In this document: positions 47,584-60,747 of the stretch, piece by piece
Position numbering within the stretch: the stretch's first letter is position 1
Layout of the letters: every line of letters starts with the position of its first letter
DNA from: Myrica gale
Lineage: Eukaryota > Streptophyta > Magnoliopsida > Fagales > Myricaceae
Length of the DNA stretch: 64,000 nucleotides
Assembly: GCA_963930655.1 (NCBI GenBank)
Contig: OZ005600.1
Location: 9,799,501 to 9,863,500 of the forward strand
Reading direction: 5' to 3'
Notes under the pieces: model-generated
Seen by the model: only the letters and a program-made list of their open reading frames with translations
Told to the model about the DNA's origin: nothing
Database searches by the model: none
Translations under genes and position numbers: made by a program

Positions 47584-50479
47584 ATGTACTAATCAACACA
47601 AAAATTCTCCCTTTTTGTTTTCTTTTTTTAATGAAATATTTTAGACTTTACAAAACACTATGGCATAAGTCCTGGATGGTTCTAAAGACGAGCCCCGAAA
47701 AATGATTTAAAAAAAACGAGATAAAGGACTAAAAGAATAATAAATTGTAAAAGATTTATTGGGATTAACGTGAAAAATTAATAAGGGATACTTTAGTCTT
47801 CTTTGGTGGTTCTAGAAGAAAGTGGTTAGAAGCTGAAATTGTAAAGTCTACTTGAGCAAGGGATAACATAATCAGTTCTTGTCACTTTGCATTTGTCACT
47901 TTGCATTTGTTCATAGTTCATAAATGATCAGCAGCATCTCTCTATAAAATGAAGGGTATCCATACGGAGACCGTACACAAGACTAAATGTTTTTTTTTCT
48001 GTCAAACAAAAAATTCCTAAATTATGTGCTTAACAACCACAAAAAACCCATATATATTGGCCAACAGGGCTAAAATAACAAATAACTCTCGGACTCGGTG
48101 ACCCTTTTGGGTTTCTATTTTTTTAAAAGACTCATGCTGCCTCTAAAAGACATGAGAAGGCAAGAGAAGTTCTCTCTTTTAATATTTCCTGATCTCTCGT
48201 CATAATAAAAAGCAACAGTCAAAATTAGAGAGATATAAGGAATGACCAAAATCGCATGTTTTCATTGTGTTTACGTACCCGTGATGACTTCGAGGCATGT
48301 AAGGATGACAATACTCCATTTTAAATGGTAACTTGAATCTATTATTTTTGTCACGTTTCACACACTAACAGTTCATTTCAAATGCTATGCAATTTTGGTA
48401 ACAAATTGATTTTATAGCCTTTGAAATGACGATTCTACCCTTACAAAAAAATGTTGTCATGATAAAATTGTGATTTTCACGTGTAAAAAATAATTTTTTT
48501 TTATTTAAATTGAAGGAAAATTTTGACGGAGAACGATGTTGAGTGTTTGAAAATAATAGTTAGCAGATACAACATGATAAAAATAATTGTTTAAAATGCT
48601 AAATATTAAAATTTCATAGTTGAAGTGTGCAAAATTTATTTAGCTATTATATAAATAATACTTGTTAATCAAGAATATTCTGTTTGAAATATTGGTGGAA
48701 CCTTTGAGCCCCAATACTACGAACCTTTAATTTAATAATTCTTAACAAAAGATTAATTACTCACTTCCTTCCTCATGTGGAGGCCGAAGCAAGGCCATGC
48801 CTCACTTTCATACCCTGAAAGCTTAGTTCACAAAAAAAGACCTAAAATATCCACGCAGGATATAATTAATATTCCCTACATAAATGTGTACCCACACAAA
48901 CACAAACTACATCGACTTTTCATATTGTTTGGTAGTTGGTACTGTTTGAACGGGAAGCATATAGATAGGAAGAGTCACTTCATGACAGAGCTATTAGAAA
49001 ACTGGGTTTTAACAACTACTACTTCATCTTTTTTTGATCGTTTTAACAACTACTTTAATTCGCTTCGTGGTCCTCCTGTTCAGACGTACGTCGGCGTTGG
49101 AGACAGATCCTAGCTGATAGATAGGAAGAGAACGAACGAGCAATATCGGGCACGCCGACTGAGCAAAAACGCGTTAAGATCAGTGTTAACGTTTGTGCTT
49201 TTGACTCGAGTCATCTCCGTGCGTTAGAAGTTAGAAGAAAGAAGAGAGATTGATATTCGTCAACTGGTATTTTAATAAAAGCACCGTTCCGTGAACGAAT
49301 CAGGGCTGTCCACATCAACCCACGTTACGACAACAAGAAATTAATATGACGCCTAATTGGTATCTTTCTTGCGGTACTTGGTTGGATGCTTGAGAGGGAA
49401 AAGAAGCGAAATCCAAATTAGCTAATGCTACATTGCTACCTACGTACCATCGTTGGATTTGAACATATACTAATACGAGGTGGTCGTGGGATGGAGACCT
49501 AATGAAAATAAAGTATTGGATAGGTTCCAAACCCGCATTTCTAAAATGTATCACGAAAATATTTTATTGGGTAACAAAGAAAATTCAGATACTTATTTAT
49601 ATGCGTCAGTTTCGCAATATATATTTATTTGAAGTAAGAAAGCAAGCCGTGGAAAGTTTAAACCACGCTGTTTCCCTATGGATAAATTCGCCCCTAAGAA
49701 CTCTATTGGCATGCAGCCTGCTGACTAAGATGATTTCGGCTTCTCTCTCTTTCAACAGTACCGACTACGATCGACCTGCCTCTCCGAAGCCGTCAAGTTA
49801 AGTGCACTTTGACGTTCACACCACGTTTTGACCCTGTAACAGCATGATCTACCTCCATTCTCCAAGTGGCAACAGCAACTTGTTGGTATCCTCCCAGTCC
49901 CTGCTCCGTTATATTTTATCATGTATAGTATTATAATTAAGTTAATCGTTAATACTACAATTAGAGCTTTATATATATATTTCAGTAATCTATTAATTAT
50001 AATTAATTTAAAATTTACAATCTTAACACTAAAATTCTAATAGGGTTATTAAATCATCGTCTTAATGAATTACATTAACAACTCGAATTGAGTTAGTCTA
50101 TTAAAAATTCATTTACTATATATTTTTTTATTTATAAATAAATTTGATGTAGAACATCCATAAAAATCTGTGACTGAATGTGAACCAATTGACCATTATT
50201 TGTACAACCGCCAAAGCAACAAGTTAATTATAATTAAGTGCCGTACTGTCATCCGAGTCTGCAATTAATAAATATCTAGTTAATTGCACAAGTTACTTCA
50301 GGTAGAAGAATTTGGTGGAGACCCCACCGACTTCATTTTTCTTGGCGGCGCTAAACCTATACATATACATGGCTTTCTTCGAAACAAAAAGCTTTGCCTG
50401 CTCGCTGATTGTCTACTCTGTATTTGAGAAGCTAATACACGTAAAATAAAGTCGTAAGATTCTTAGCAGGGAGGGTTAC
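47584..50479. other. Gene-poor AT-rich interval upstream of the ERF gene
   Basis: Nothing coding can be supported. It contains AT-rich, probably TE-derived stretches (e.g. 48320-48660, 49920-50130). The last few hundred bases hold the ERF promoter and leader, without a confident TATA assignment. Confidence 0.5.
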
Positions 50480-52139
50480 ATGTGTATGCCAAAGGTGGCG
50501 CATCCAAGAGATCAACGCGAGCATACAACGTCGAGGGTTGACGTCGATGATGAGAGAGAGGTCGACGAATGGCTTCTCTATCAACCTCAGCAGAGGTTGC
50601 AGAGTGGGAGTGCAGACCCGGCAATGATGGCGATATTTTCGGGGCTTGGTCGGGAGAGGGAGATGTCGGCGATGGTTTCGGCTTTGACATACGTCGTGTC
50701 GGGAGAGGTGCCTGGTAGTTTGGTTGATGACTTCGGTTTGACAACGGGCGTGGCTTCTGTTTCTGGAACTTCTTCTTCTTCATCATCGTATGTTGGAGTT
50801 GGACAGAAGAGAGGAAGAGAAGAGGAGGGTGGTGAGTTGTATAAACCAGATGCATGGCGTTCTCGAGCTTCCGGTGACTTTACACGTGCAGGTTCATCCG
50901 CTGGTGTGACAGGTTAGCTCCTATCCATTTTGAGCCAAATCATCTATCTCTAGCTCTCTCTCTCTCGAACTCTCTGTTTTTGGTCGCCCTCCATGCAACA
51001 TCAACAAAAAGCATCTCTTTGTAGTTTCGAATGGTTTAAGTCTTTTTATCGTCTTTTTTTTTTTTCTCCGCTCCCCCATTTCATGTGCTAACTTATCTGT
51101 AATATGTTGTTTTCAAAGCATATTTTCCCTCAACTTTGATCACTGTCATTCACTTCTGCATATCACATGCATATTCAACCTCTAGAAGCTAGCTACCAGC
51201 CCACCTCCAACTATCAAGTAGAAAACATATACAATCAGAAATATATTAGCAAATCGAAAAAACAGGAAAAAAAGCTTCAATATTCTGTGTTAAAGAACAT
51301 GAGCGTTTTTGTTAAAAAAAATGTTCCGCGCCCTCCCCGACTTTTCATTTTTCCTACTTCTTTGATGTCCCCGCATTTCCTTTATTAAATTGCGGATTCG
51401 GGAAAAAGAAACCCAAGATGATCTTCTATCATCTACAGCTGCAGAAGACTCGAACACGACGACAAGCATCGCTTCACCAACACAAACAGCATTAGCTCCA
51501 ATATATGAATACAAGAAAGGAATCTATACAGAAGAACCAAGAAGAAGATACAGGGGAGTAAGACAGAGGCCATGGGGCAAATGGGCAGCCGAAATAAGGG
51601 ACCCATTCAAAGCCGCCAGAGTCTGGCTAGGTACATTCGACACAGCCGAATCCGCTGCACGAGCCTACGATGAAGCCGCCCTCCGGTTCAGAGGCAACAA
51701 GGCCAAACTCAACTTCCCCGAGAATGTCACACTCCGGCTGCCATTAGCCCATTCTCCATCTACCCAATTGACCATTTCCGATTCCTCCAACTCCCCTTTT
51801 GCCATTCCAACATCCTCTGAGTCCATCGGTCACCCTCGGGCACTTCACCATTGGCATGGCTCTCAGGCTTCAAATAATGTTTTGGACCATCCCCATCAGT
51901 TGTTTGATCTTCAGAGGCATCCCATGAGTCTATATGATCAGATGGTTTTGTCATCCTCGATGGCTTCTCATTCATCAATCTCATCTTCATCTTTTTCTTC
52001 GTCTTCTCCTTCACCACCGCCTTCGCTACCTCTGTTTTTTTCAGTTCAGCCGCCTCTTCACCTTGGACCGGTCAATAGTCATAGCACCGGCCCATATTTT
52101 CCAGCACCTGGTGACCAAGCTTCTCCATCCTCTAAATGA
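50480..52139 (+). CDS. AP2/ERF transcription factor, ERF group X (ABR1/ERF110-like)
   Basis: Two exons, 50480-50912 and 51445-52139, 375 residues; exon 1 ends in phase 1 and the frame closes. The N-terminus [12 protein letters not shown] matches the MCxxKVA motif of group X, and [20 protein letters not shown] is its conserved regulatory block. The AP2/ERF domain lies near residues 170-230: [46 protein letters not shown]. The Ala and Asp of AAEIRD mark the ERF rather than the DREB type, so GCC-box binding is expected. The Ser/Pro-rich C-terminus contains the family's SLYDQM. Arabidopsis ABR1 represses ABA responses, and group X members respond to wounding and stress. A second acceptor six bases upstream (51433-51438) is also in frame. 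CT and T runs fill the 532-bp intron. Confidence 0.93.
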
Positions 52140-52235
52140 TATTTGTTTCCTTTCTTTTAGTATTTTTCCTAACTGTATTATGAATTATTTTGTTATTTTT
52201 CCCCTAGTCAATAGCCAGTATTAAATAGTCATGAC

Positions 52236-52450
52236 TTTTGGTTTTGGTGTTGAAATTTTGGAGTTTTGGAAATATTGAGTATCAGAGTTTGTGAAAAAAT
52301 AAAGATATTTTATAGGAGGTGAAAAAGTGAAGAGAGAAGATTTAAATAAATATTATAATAATAAAATTATTTAATGAAGAAAGAAATATTATTTAATAAT
52401 TTGTTTATATTAAAACCAATTATTTGGAGATCAATTATTCGGGCATCAAA
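52236..52450 (+). mobile_element. AT-rich MITE-like repeat (family B) after the ERF gene
   Basis: Shares GTGAAAAAGTGAAGAGAGAA and AAATATTATAATAATAAAAT with the 46690 copy. Ends TTGGTTTTGGTGTTGAAATT and GGGCATCAAA are loosely inverted, with CTT on both sides. It abuts family A copy 4. Confidence 0.5.
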
Positions 52451-52454
52451 CTTA

Positions 52455-52649
52455 GGTTGCGTTTGCAACAAAATTTTTTACCTCTTTTAAAATTTTAACA
52501 CAATAAAAAATTTAAATATAATCTCTTTCTCCTATCAAATCATTACTTTTCACTATAATAAATATAAAAAATTATCTCTCTTCACTTTTTCACCTAATCC
52601 AATACCCTAAAATTTTAACTCCCCAAAATTTTACATCTCAAACACACCA
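52455..52649 (-). mobile_element. Tourist-like MITE (family A), copy 4
   Basis: A 195-bp element between TTA (52452-52454) and TTA (52650-52652). It starts GGTTGCGTTTGCAACAAAAT and ends TACATCTCAAACACACCA. The interior ATCTCTCTTCACTTTTTCAC is the reverse complement of the block in copies 2 and 3. Confidence 0.88.
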
Positions 52650-54310
52650 TTAGACTCGTGCCGGTACAAATAAAAGTTTATCCAAACAAAGATTGAGGAG
52701 AAGTAAGAAATATTAGAGTTGACCGTCTCTTTTTTCAGCTCATAGACATGCAGGAGCGCCGGTCTCAGTTAGAAAATGAAGTTCGTCAAAATCGACTTCT
52801 AAAACTATATTTTGACATTGTCATTGATTAAAGCTATTATATTAAAGAGAATGGTGAATTGAAACTTTGGACCAACCAATTAACCGATCAAAACTTTGGA
52901 AGGGATCGAGTGGGTAATTTCCATACAGCTTATAACAAACAAAAAGTCTTTGCCTTGGGCACTTTCCGGAATCGGAAGGATTCGTTGTCGTCTGCGTATA
53001 TCTTCTCGCAGAATGAAACTCCCATATCGATGTATCGGAGTGGGATTGAAGTGTGAAGGGAAATTCCAAAAGCCCTTGTGTAGCAGTTGTTCTTTCCGAC
53101 GAAGCGAAGTAGTTTCCTTTTTCTGTCATGGAGAGGTTCTTCCATCTTTTCACGTCATTGAATCGAAGAAGAAGACGTGAGAGCGCCGCACGTGACTTCA
53201 GTCTTCGTACTCCACGATAAAAGGTTGAGGACGAGACACGTGTTCGATATTCTCCTAAAACAAGGAGCATTTGCTTCCACGCAGTGATCTCTTGGCTAAA
53301 CAAGCTAAGAGAAAATAAAACGGTCACCACAGGTCCTCTTATGGTATCTGTTATTATCATTGGACAGAAATATTCGTACCTTTGTGGGTTTTGAATGCAC
53401 ATCGTCGTGCTTCACCCCATTTTTATTGACGGGCTGAGAAAGGATTAACCAGCTGAAATGGGCCAGGATGAAACAAAACCTCCTCCTCAGAGGATCTTTC
53501 TTGCTCAGTGCGTCAAGAAGAATTCGTACAAAATATGGCTCAAGGATTTGTTTTGCTTGAATCTCTGGTAATTGAGACGCGTAAGTGCAATATGGTTTGT
53601 TGGGACAAACTCTGATTGATTGCATTGCAACTTTAAATACCGTGTTGGACATCAGACAGACAATGATTTCCTCAGGCTGACATCTTAGTTAAATGATTCA
53701 AATAGTCGCCAATATTCCATACTTCTGCATTTTTCTCAGCTAGGGAGCTGAGATATGAGAAAGAGAAAGATATATACTCCGAGCCACAACCATCAATCTA
53801 TTGATCGTACGGTAAATATTAATCAAAACATGGAAACACTATCGACTTTGGCTGGATATATAATGTAAGAAGGGGGATATAAGGAACAGCACTCAATTTC
53901 TTCCCACCACTACAAACAAGTTCATGTAGGTTCCTGTCATTAGTCAGTGGCAAGGTGTGCCGGAAAAGTATACAACAATGTTACTTTTAGTTCCAGAAGA
54001 TGTCCCAGATCCCCAATTCTGACCTGACCGAGCGAACAAAAAAAAAATCAACTGTGAAGAAAGCCTGATAAATGCATGTCTGACCAAAGAAGTCAGCAAA
54101 GATGACAATCAATATTGATCTGCGCACTTCAGTCCTCAAAATGAAAGCTTGATTTGAGCAACCTGCAAACAAGGATTAATATTAATGGTGTCACCTGAAA
54201 GAAATAAGCATTCCTTTTCTTTTTCTCTTACTAATGCAGGCAGAGATGGGGGGGGGGGGGGGGGAGAAGAGAGAGAGGGGTTCTACCAAGTAATTGGTGA
54301 AGTGTCGTTC
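52650..54310. other. Intergenic region between ERF and RPN5
   Basis: A short coiled-coil-like remnant at about 52739-52831 (+) follows an AG acceptor-like site. A 186-codon open frame at 53402-52842 (-) has no recognisable domain and irregular composition, and I do not call it a gene. A poly-G run of about 16 bases begins at 54248. The stretch next to 54311 is the RPN5 3' flank. Confidence 0.4.
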
Positions 54311-57300
54311 TCAAACTTTCAGAGCAGCTTTGTGGACCATAGTTTCTTTGTGTATTTGGTGGCAACTCTTCTCAACGAGATCAAGCAGCTTTTCCAAGTT
54401 CATTGACCATGAGTTGAGGATGTCATTGCTGTCCTTTGCTGATTGGAAACAGACTATTCCCATTGGCCTATCTATTTTTGCTACCAGTGCCTTGGACACA
54501 ACCATCTCTGAAAGATGCTTCTCAGCTTCCTGATTGGAAAAGGACAAAACATTATGATGGCTTCATTGGCTTGTACTAATAGATAAATTATGATTGAAGA
54601 GGTGCAAATCTTGAATCTCTAGAATCCAGGTTGCCATGTTAATCAAACGAGAAGGGGGATGGAAACAGTCTAGAAACAGCACGGGAGGTGAACTTTACCT
54701 CATACACAAAGCAAATTAAAAACACAACCACAACCCACCCACCCCCCTCCACCCCCTTTCTTTCCCTTCTTGAAATACAAAATGAAAGCGTCTGGCAGAT
54801 ATGCAATCACAAGGAGGGCTGGAAGTCATAAATCCATATGCACTTAAGTACTAAAGAAAAAATTGTAACTAAGGACTTGACAAAAGTACATCCATAATTG
54901 AATTAACAAACCTGGATACTAAGACACAAAAGCTCTGCAAGTCTCTTCAAGGTAATCCTTGAATAATACTTTGAGACGACGAGAATATTCTGAACAAGCA
55001 TAAAAAATGCTATTAATGAATTGAAGGATTGCCAACAACTATAAGTGAAACCTCTCTGTCTTGGCAGCTACAAAAGACTTACATGTTCAATTATCCTCTG
55101 TCTAAGGTCTTCTGCTGCTTTGTCACCTAAATGGCCTCCAAGCATGCTCTTTTCATTCTCAAACTCCTCCTGGTATGTATTCCAAAGAGATGTCCATTGG
55201 ATGACCTCCATCGTAACCAGTTGTTTTAACAGCAATCTATAGCACACCATCAATAGCAAACACTCGGGCATCAGTAGATACTAACAGCAGATATCAAACA
55301 AGTAAAGCAGACAGCGATGCAAACGACAACATCATAAGTGAAAAAACATACCTGAAATTCGGAATCTCGGAGAGATTCTTATCTTCCAAGGTGGAGTTAA
55401 GAAGGCTTGACTGCATTGGGTCGTGGGGTGAGAGAACCAAGTACCAACAGATTTTCCTTAGGACCTACATAGATAAAAATATCAGAGGAAGTTCAACAAT
55501 ACTACCGGAGGGATTTAACGTAAAAGAGCTTTACCGGAATCCACTGCTCTGGGTTTTCTTTCACAGATGGAATGTCGTAAATTGGCTTGTAGCAGCGACA
55601 AATTTCAAGGTAATCATTGCTGTGTGTATAATATCTACAAAGATGATAAAACACCAGTGTCAAGTATCTGTTTTCTTTCACAATTAACATCAAAATTAAA
55701 AATACCACCTATAATTGTCATCATTAAAGGCCGTTGTCAAGAATCAATTCTGATAAAAGGAAAGAATACTGATATTATCGAAATGACTGCCCAAGACATC
55801 AGTTTTGACACGGTTTATGGAGAATTCTGATCATAGAGCGGGCCATTATATGAAACTGACACAGTTACTCGATAGTTAGCCCAACTTCAGAGAGAGTATA
55901 ACAGTATATGCGGTAGTAGTGGTGGTGGTGGTAGGAGATGAACATGCACTAAGCTAATTTTTTACAGGAGTAGTAATGCCCACTATAAAAGTTATCACCA
56001 AAAGAATTCATCCGCATTCCATTTTCTACCTCCAACATCTTGAAATTAGCAACAGATGAAATTTTAATAGCTCACAATCATTATCAGTTGTTGTTCACAC
56101 CCTAAATCAATCAAGCACTTATTAAACACTTCTGGCCTATAAAAGTGGCCACAAATTATCATTATGACAATGTTGGTGGCATGAAACATAACAAATTTGA
56201 ATTAGAAACTATGCCACGGTAGTCAATGTAGGTAGGTAGGACAGCTAAAACCAACTTGACTGCCAGCCAAGCCAGATGATGGGATCTAACTGTCTAATAA
56301 TGTTGTAAAACGAGTACAACAGTGCCAGATGATTCAAACAACAGAAAAAAAATCGATGAAAGCATTAAGGAACCTATGAACAATGGAGTTATTCACAATT
56401 AGCCCTCTATCCAGCCTGTTTTGAAAAGAGCAATCATACACAAGGGGAAAGAACCTGATTGACCATCATATGAAGCTCCATAAAAACTAAGAGGGAAGAA
56501 GAAAAAGGTAGAAACCAGTGTACCTTATCATTAATTCATAGTAGATTCGCTTCAACTCCAACAAAGATGGTATATCGGCAGGAGCCTCTTCGACCATGTT
56601 GTCACCTTCCTTAGGCTTTTTCTTTTCTTTTGACGTATCAGCATTAAAAACCCTTGGACTAATCTTCCTTGACAATATTTGAGCACGAACATAATCCTGG
56701 CGGTCTAAGCACAGACGTACCTGAGAAATTTAATTTCGAACCAAGTATGCATATAATTAGCACCATTTTTGTAAAACCACAACCCCCCTCTCCCACTCCC
56801 CAAAAAACAAAACAAAAGGTGGTCCTTTTAACCACTGGTTCGGAATTACATATACAACAGCCAAAAAAAGGCACGTACTTGTTCAAGAATGAATGCAATT
56901 TTCTCAGTTTTTGCCATGGCACCAAAAGTTTCCACCTGCAAAGATTGATAATCAAAAACGTGTACAAGGAAAAAAAGCACAAATCTAGCAACTCAACCAT
57001 AGGTGGGTTTCTTATACATATAAGAAATTTACACCAAATAAGACCATCTGAACTTACCGCAATTTCTTGCATCAAATCTGCAGCTTCAGCTACAAGCCCC
57101 TGTTCTTCCTTAATCTTTGCAAGTTTCTTGATCAGCCGGGCTCTTTCAATTTCAACATATATCTAGAGAACGATGACTATTATTCAAACAAAATACAAGA
57201 AGACATCTCGTATTAAGCTAGATAGCCGGTTACGGGGGAACTTATCAGCATATGTTTTTACCTTTCCGGCAGACACACTATTTAGTGCTTTAATGAGCTC

Positions 57301-58795
57301 TATACGAGTTTCAAGATCTGGTGTCTCGTCTATGTACTGCATTGCTTGCTGGACCATTGCAGTTACAGCCTGTTTAAAAATAGAAAGCTCCATGAACACA
57401 AGTGTTGATAAAAAGCATCTTCTGTGTCGAGAGCAATAACAAAAAAGAAGGCGGTAGAGAGGGAGAGAGGGAGAGAGTGAGTGAAGGGGGGGATAAAAGC
57501 CAAATTACTCTTAGCTGTTGTTGAAAAAATGATTCAACACTCAACAATTATTTTCCAATTAGTGCATAAATAATTGAAACTCTATGAGAAACCATGACAC
57601 AGTAAATGCAGCCCAGAGCAGTCTATACCAATGCTTCAATTGGATCTATGCCATACATAAGCACAAATCCACACAAAATGAGATCATGAGTGCATGCAAA
57701 AGTATGTCCATATACATCATCCTAATTTCTTGATTTGGTAAATAGTCCCAGTCCCTAATTCCGTTAATTTACAATACCAACATTCTCTTCTAACCAATAT
57801 TGTAGTCTAAGATCATATAAATTTTGATCCATTAAAGCACAGTGTACAAAACTTCCAAACTAAACCATCACTGTTTAAATTGTTGATTAATGATGTCATT
57901 GCTCAAGTTGATTAACACAGTCACGCCAACTTTTATTTACAACACGGACAGACACGAGGGCATTCAACCACTTAGTGTCAAGATGTTTTATCCAACCAAC
58001 ATAGTCAAAATTCCAAATTTTTCAAAGAAAATACAGAATGCTATACAATTTCGAGTAAAGAGGTGGCAAAAAATAACTTGAATCAGCAAGTCGGATCAAT
58101 CAAACGCACAGCCAAAATGCTTATTGACCGGCTTATTATTTTGTGCACGACATCCCATTCTCCTACTACACTCAACTCAAATAACACTAAATCACAAGAA
58201 TCTAGAAAGACAATTAGAATACATAGAATCGTTGAGTAAGCCTATAGCATCCACAAATCAAATCTCATTCTCATGCCGTTGTTCTTAGAAAAACAACCAG
58301 ATTTCTTCACTGGTAGCCAACTTCGAACAATTCCCTACAAAGTAAACACTCTTAAAGAACCCAGAACCACATATCACACATACAAGATTCAACCAAACTA
58401 CCGCTTAATTACTTATTGCCCCAACCACAAAACAGACAGAGATTTAGACCAAAGCAATGAATTAACCGCAAATCCGAGTCTCCAAAATCCCTGAGGTACC
58501 TGCTTAAGCTGACCTCGGCGCTTCGACAAAAGAACAATCTGATCGTTGAGTGTCTTCCAGGCTCGTGCTTCGAAGCAGAGCCGAAGAATGTCGGTGACGG
58601 CCTTCTTGGTGCCCCCGACATCGCCGGCCAGCCTCATCTGCTTCTCCACATTCAGCAATTGCTCTATGGCCGCCTCTAGATTGCCTCCCCCTTCCTGATA
58701 ATTTTCAAATATTCGTGACAAAACATAAGCTTCAGAATAAATGCCAGAGTTCAAGCAAGATTGGCAATTCAGATCTTTGAGACAAGGATTACCAT
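54311..58795 (-). CDS. RPN5: 26S proteasome non-ATPase subunit 12 (lid subunit RPN5)
   Basis: Exons on the minus strand: 58795-58793 (start codon only), 58694-58500, 57369-57262, 57162-57058, 56935-56879, 56720-56524, 55634-55535, 55464-55352, 55236-55083, 54989-54912, 54529-54311; 1329 nt, 442 residues, the length of Arabidopsis RPN5. It is a scaffold of the 19S lid that helps position the RPN11 deubiquitinase, in cytosol and nucleus. Family blocks: [76 protein letters not shown], and a C-terminal PCI domain (~260-400) with [20 protein letters not shown]. It ends [13 protein letters not shown]. The leader holds a (CT)n run and a telo-box (AAACCCTAA at 58820-58828 on plus). The gene looks intact. 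Confidence 0.97.
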
Positions 58796-58828
58796 TGAAT
58801 TCGTTCTGAAATTCGATCCAAACCCTAA

Positions 58829-58851
58829 CAGAGAGAGAGAGAGAGAGAGAG
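58829..58851. repeat. (GA)n, CT-rich leader of RPN5
   Basis: Reads as (CT)n in the RPN5 5' UTR on the minus strand, next to a TTAGGGTTT telo-box. The same combination of CT-run and housekeeping leader is seen at RNR1. Confidence 0.85.
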
Positions 58852-58859
58852 CGCGCGTG

Positions 58860-60747
58860 AGCGACGGAAAGGCCGAGTAAAGAAAAGCAATTGTTTGAAG
58901 GACACGAAATGCATTTTTGTTTAAAGAATTTTTGCAACGATGCCCTTTTGGTTCAACGTATTTGTGGTGTCACCCAATAGCTTTGTTTATATTCCCCTTC
59001 AAGTTTAATTTTTATTTATTTTTAAATATAAAACATACAGATTCCAAACAGAAAATGAAACGACGGTAAGAGTAAAATCACAATCAACCATTACGATTGT
59101 GAACGCAGCGGAATAATATAACAGGATCTTTATCTCCAGTCATCTTGCTCAATACTCGAACTCGGAATCTCTGCAGGGTAACTTTATGAATATGTAATTT
59201 AGTGAGGCTCTTACAACCTATGTCTATGCCTTATATGTCATAGATGGTATACACAGGCCAGGGACCCTCAATCTGTTGTAGATTTTGATTTGTTCTTTCC
59301 ATCAAAGAAATTCAAATTCAAAATCAAATAGTAATATTTATTTAATTGGTTACAATTTGAATTCTAATTTAAATCAGAAATCAAATTGCAATCTTTATCC
59401 AATTAGTTCTAAATTTGAATCTGCTACAGATTCCATAATCTTATTTAACTTACATCATAATCTTTAAAACTTTAAAAGATTATTTACATATCAATTAGGT
59501 CACCTTAAGGAGATATTATAACAACGACTGCATAGTAAATTTTGAACACAAAATAATTGGCCGTTAAGTGAAAAAATTTGGAACTTATATTCATCCATTC
59601 GATACGATTCATTTAAAAATTAAATATCTATCCTTCCAAATATTGAGTTATGTGGTGGTTCAGCATATGTTCGAGTTGGGTTCAACACCACAGCAAATTC
59701 CGAACCGTGCAACCTTCAAACCACATATACCAGGTAAGTCCAGCATTGTCGTGAGAATAGTCATAAGGAATTGTCTATAACTGAAGATATTCAAACCTGA
59801 AATTTCAGAGAGAGCACGCATCGTTTTCACGTTAAAAAGATATTGTTAATTTTGTTTTGCCTTTTACTAGAATATACATTTAAAACAAATTGTGGAGTTC
59901 ACAATATATTTAACATGACGTTTGGAATCAAAATTTTGTTAAAATTTTGAGTATGACAGTTTGTGAAAAAGTTAAAATATTTGTAAGAGTTGGTAAACAT
60001 TAAAAAAAAATTATGGGAGTTAATGAAAAAATAGGGAGAAATAATTTTTTGTAATGATAATAAAATTTTAGAGAGTTAAAATTTTGATTGCAAAATATAG
60101 GGATTCCACGCGAATTAATAAGGTGTTGAAATAGTATATATTATTTCTTATTTCTTTCCTCTGCGGCGATTATAATTTTTAGTGCAAGCCAAACTTCACA
60201 GCCGCCCGTATACTACTTTTCAAATTATTTTGAGTGTCAACCAAACGTCATAAATTATTTTCATATGCGTTAGACAAACACCAAAAATAATAATTAAATT
60301 TTCTCATAAAATATATATTGACAGCAGCAATTTTTTTTTCATTATTTTAGTTGAAACAAACACAACCTTAAGTATCAAATTGTAATAGGAATAGCAAAAC
60401 CATAATTAATTAAGAGATTTTAAAATATTTCTTTAGGTACCAAACAATTGCTTAGTATTCAAACGAGGTCATTGTTTTTATTTATATGGTTTGTGTCCGA
60501 ATAAAAATTATTCCTTTTTTCTTTTGCATATTTTACTTGGATAATAAACTTACGATGGCTTACCTATAAGTGTCTAGAACAATTATATACCGTAAACTTT
60601 TAGTTGTTAATATCTGTTATAATATTATATACAATTATATACTGTAAACTATTTATTACCTTTACGGGGAAATATAATTCAGAATCTAGAGCGTACGGTT
60701 TGGATATTTGTTCATATGCATGATATGGTTGCACGTATGTCTGTCAG
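58860..60747. other. Upstream region of RPN5, AT-rich, MITE-bearing
   Basis: No gene is seen. It holds one family-B-like AT-rich repeat (59927-60100) and another MITE-like AT-rich stretch around 60185-60375 (ends near CAAACAAACACAACC). The part next to 58860 is the RPN5 promoter. Confidence 0.45.
59927..60100 (+). mobile_element. AT-rich MITE-like repeat, family B relative
   Basis: ATCAAAATTTTGTTAAAATT at the left and AGAGAGTTAAAATTTTGATT at the right form inverted ends. The interior has GTTTGTGAAAAAGTT as in the other copies. Confidence 0.5.

Noticed and set aside
50463-50855. 130-codon minus-strand open frame
   Set aside because: Antisense of ERF exon 1, which has clear group X motifs.
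52842-53402. 186-codon minus-strand open frame
   Set aside because: No domain, no splice or family support, and overlapping frames on the other strand are equally open.
56659-57166. Open frames of 138 and 165 codons on both strands
   Set aside because: They span introns and exons of RPN5; the true exons are defined by conserved residues and GT-AG sites.
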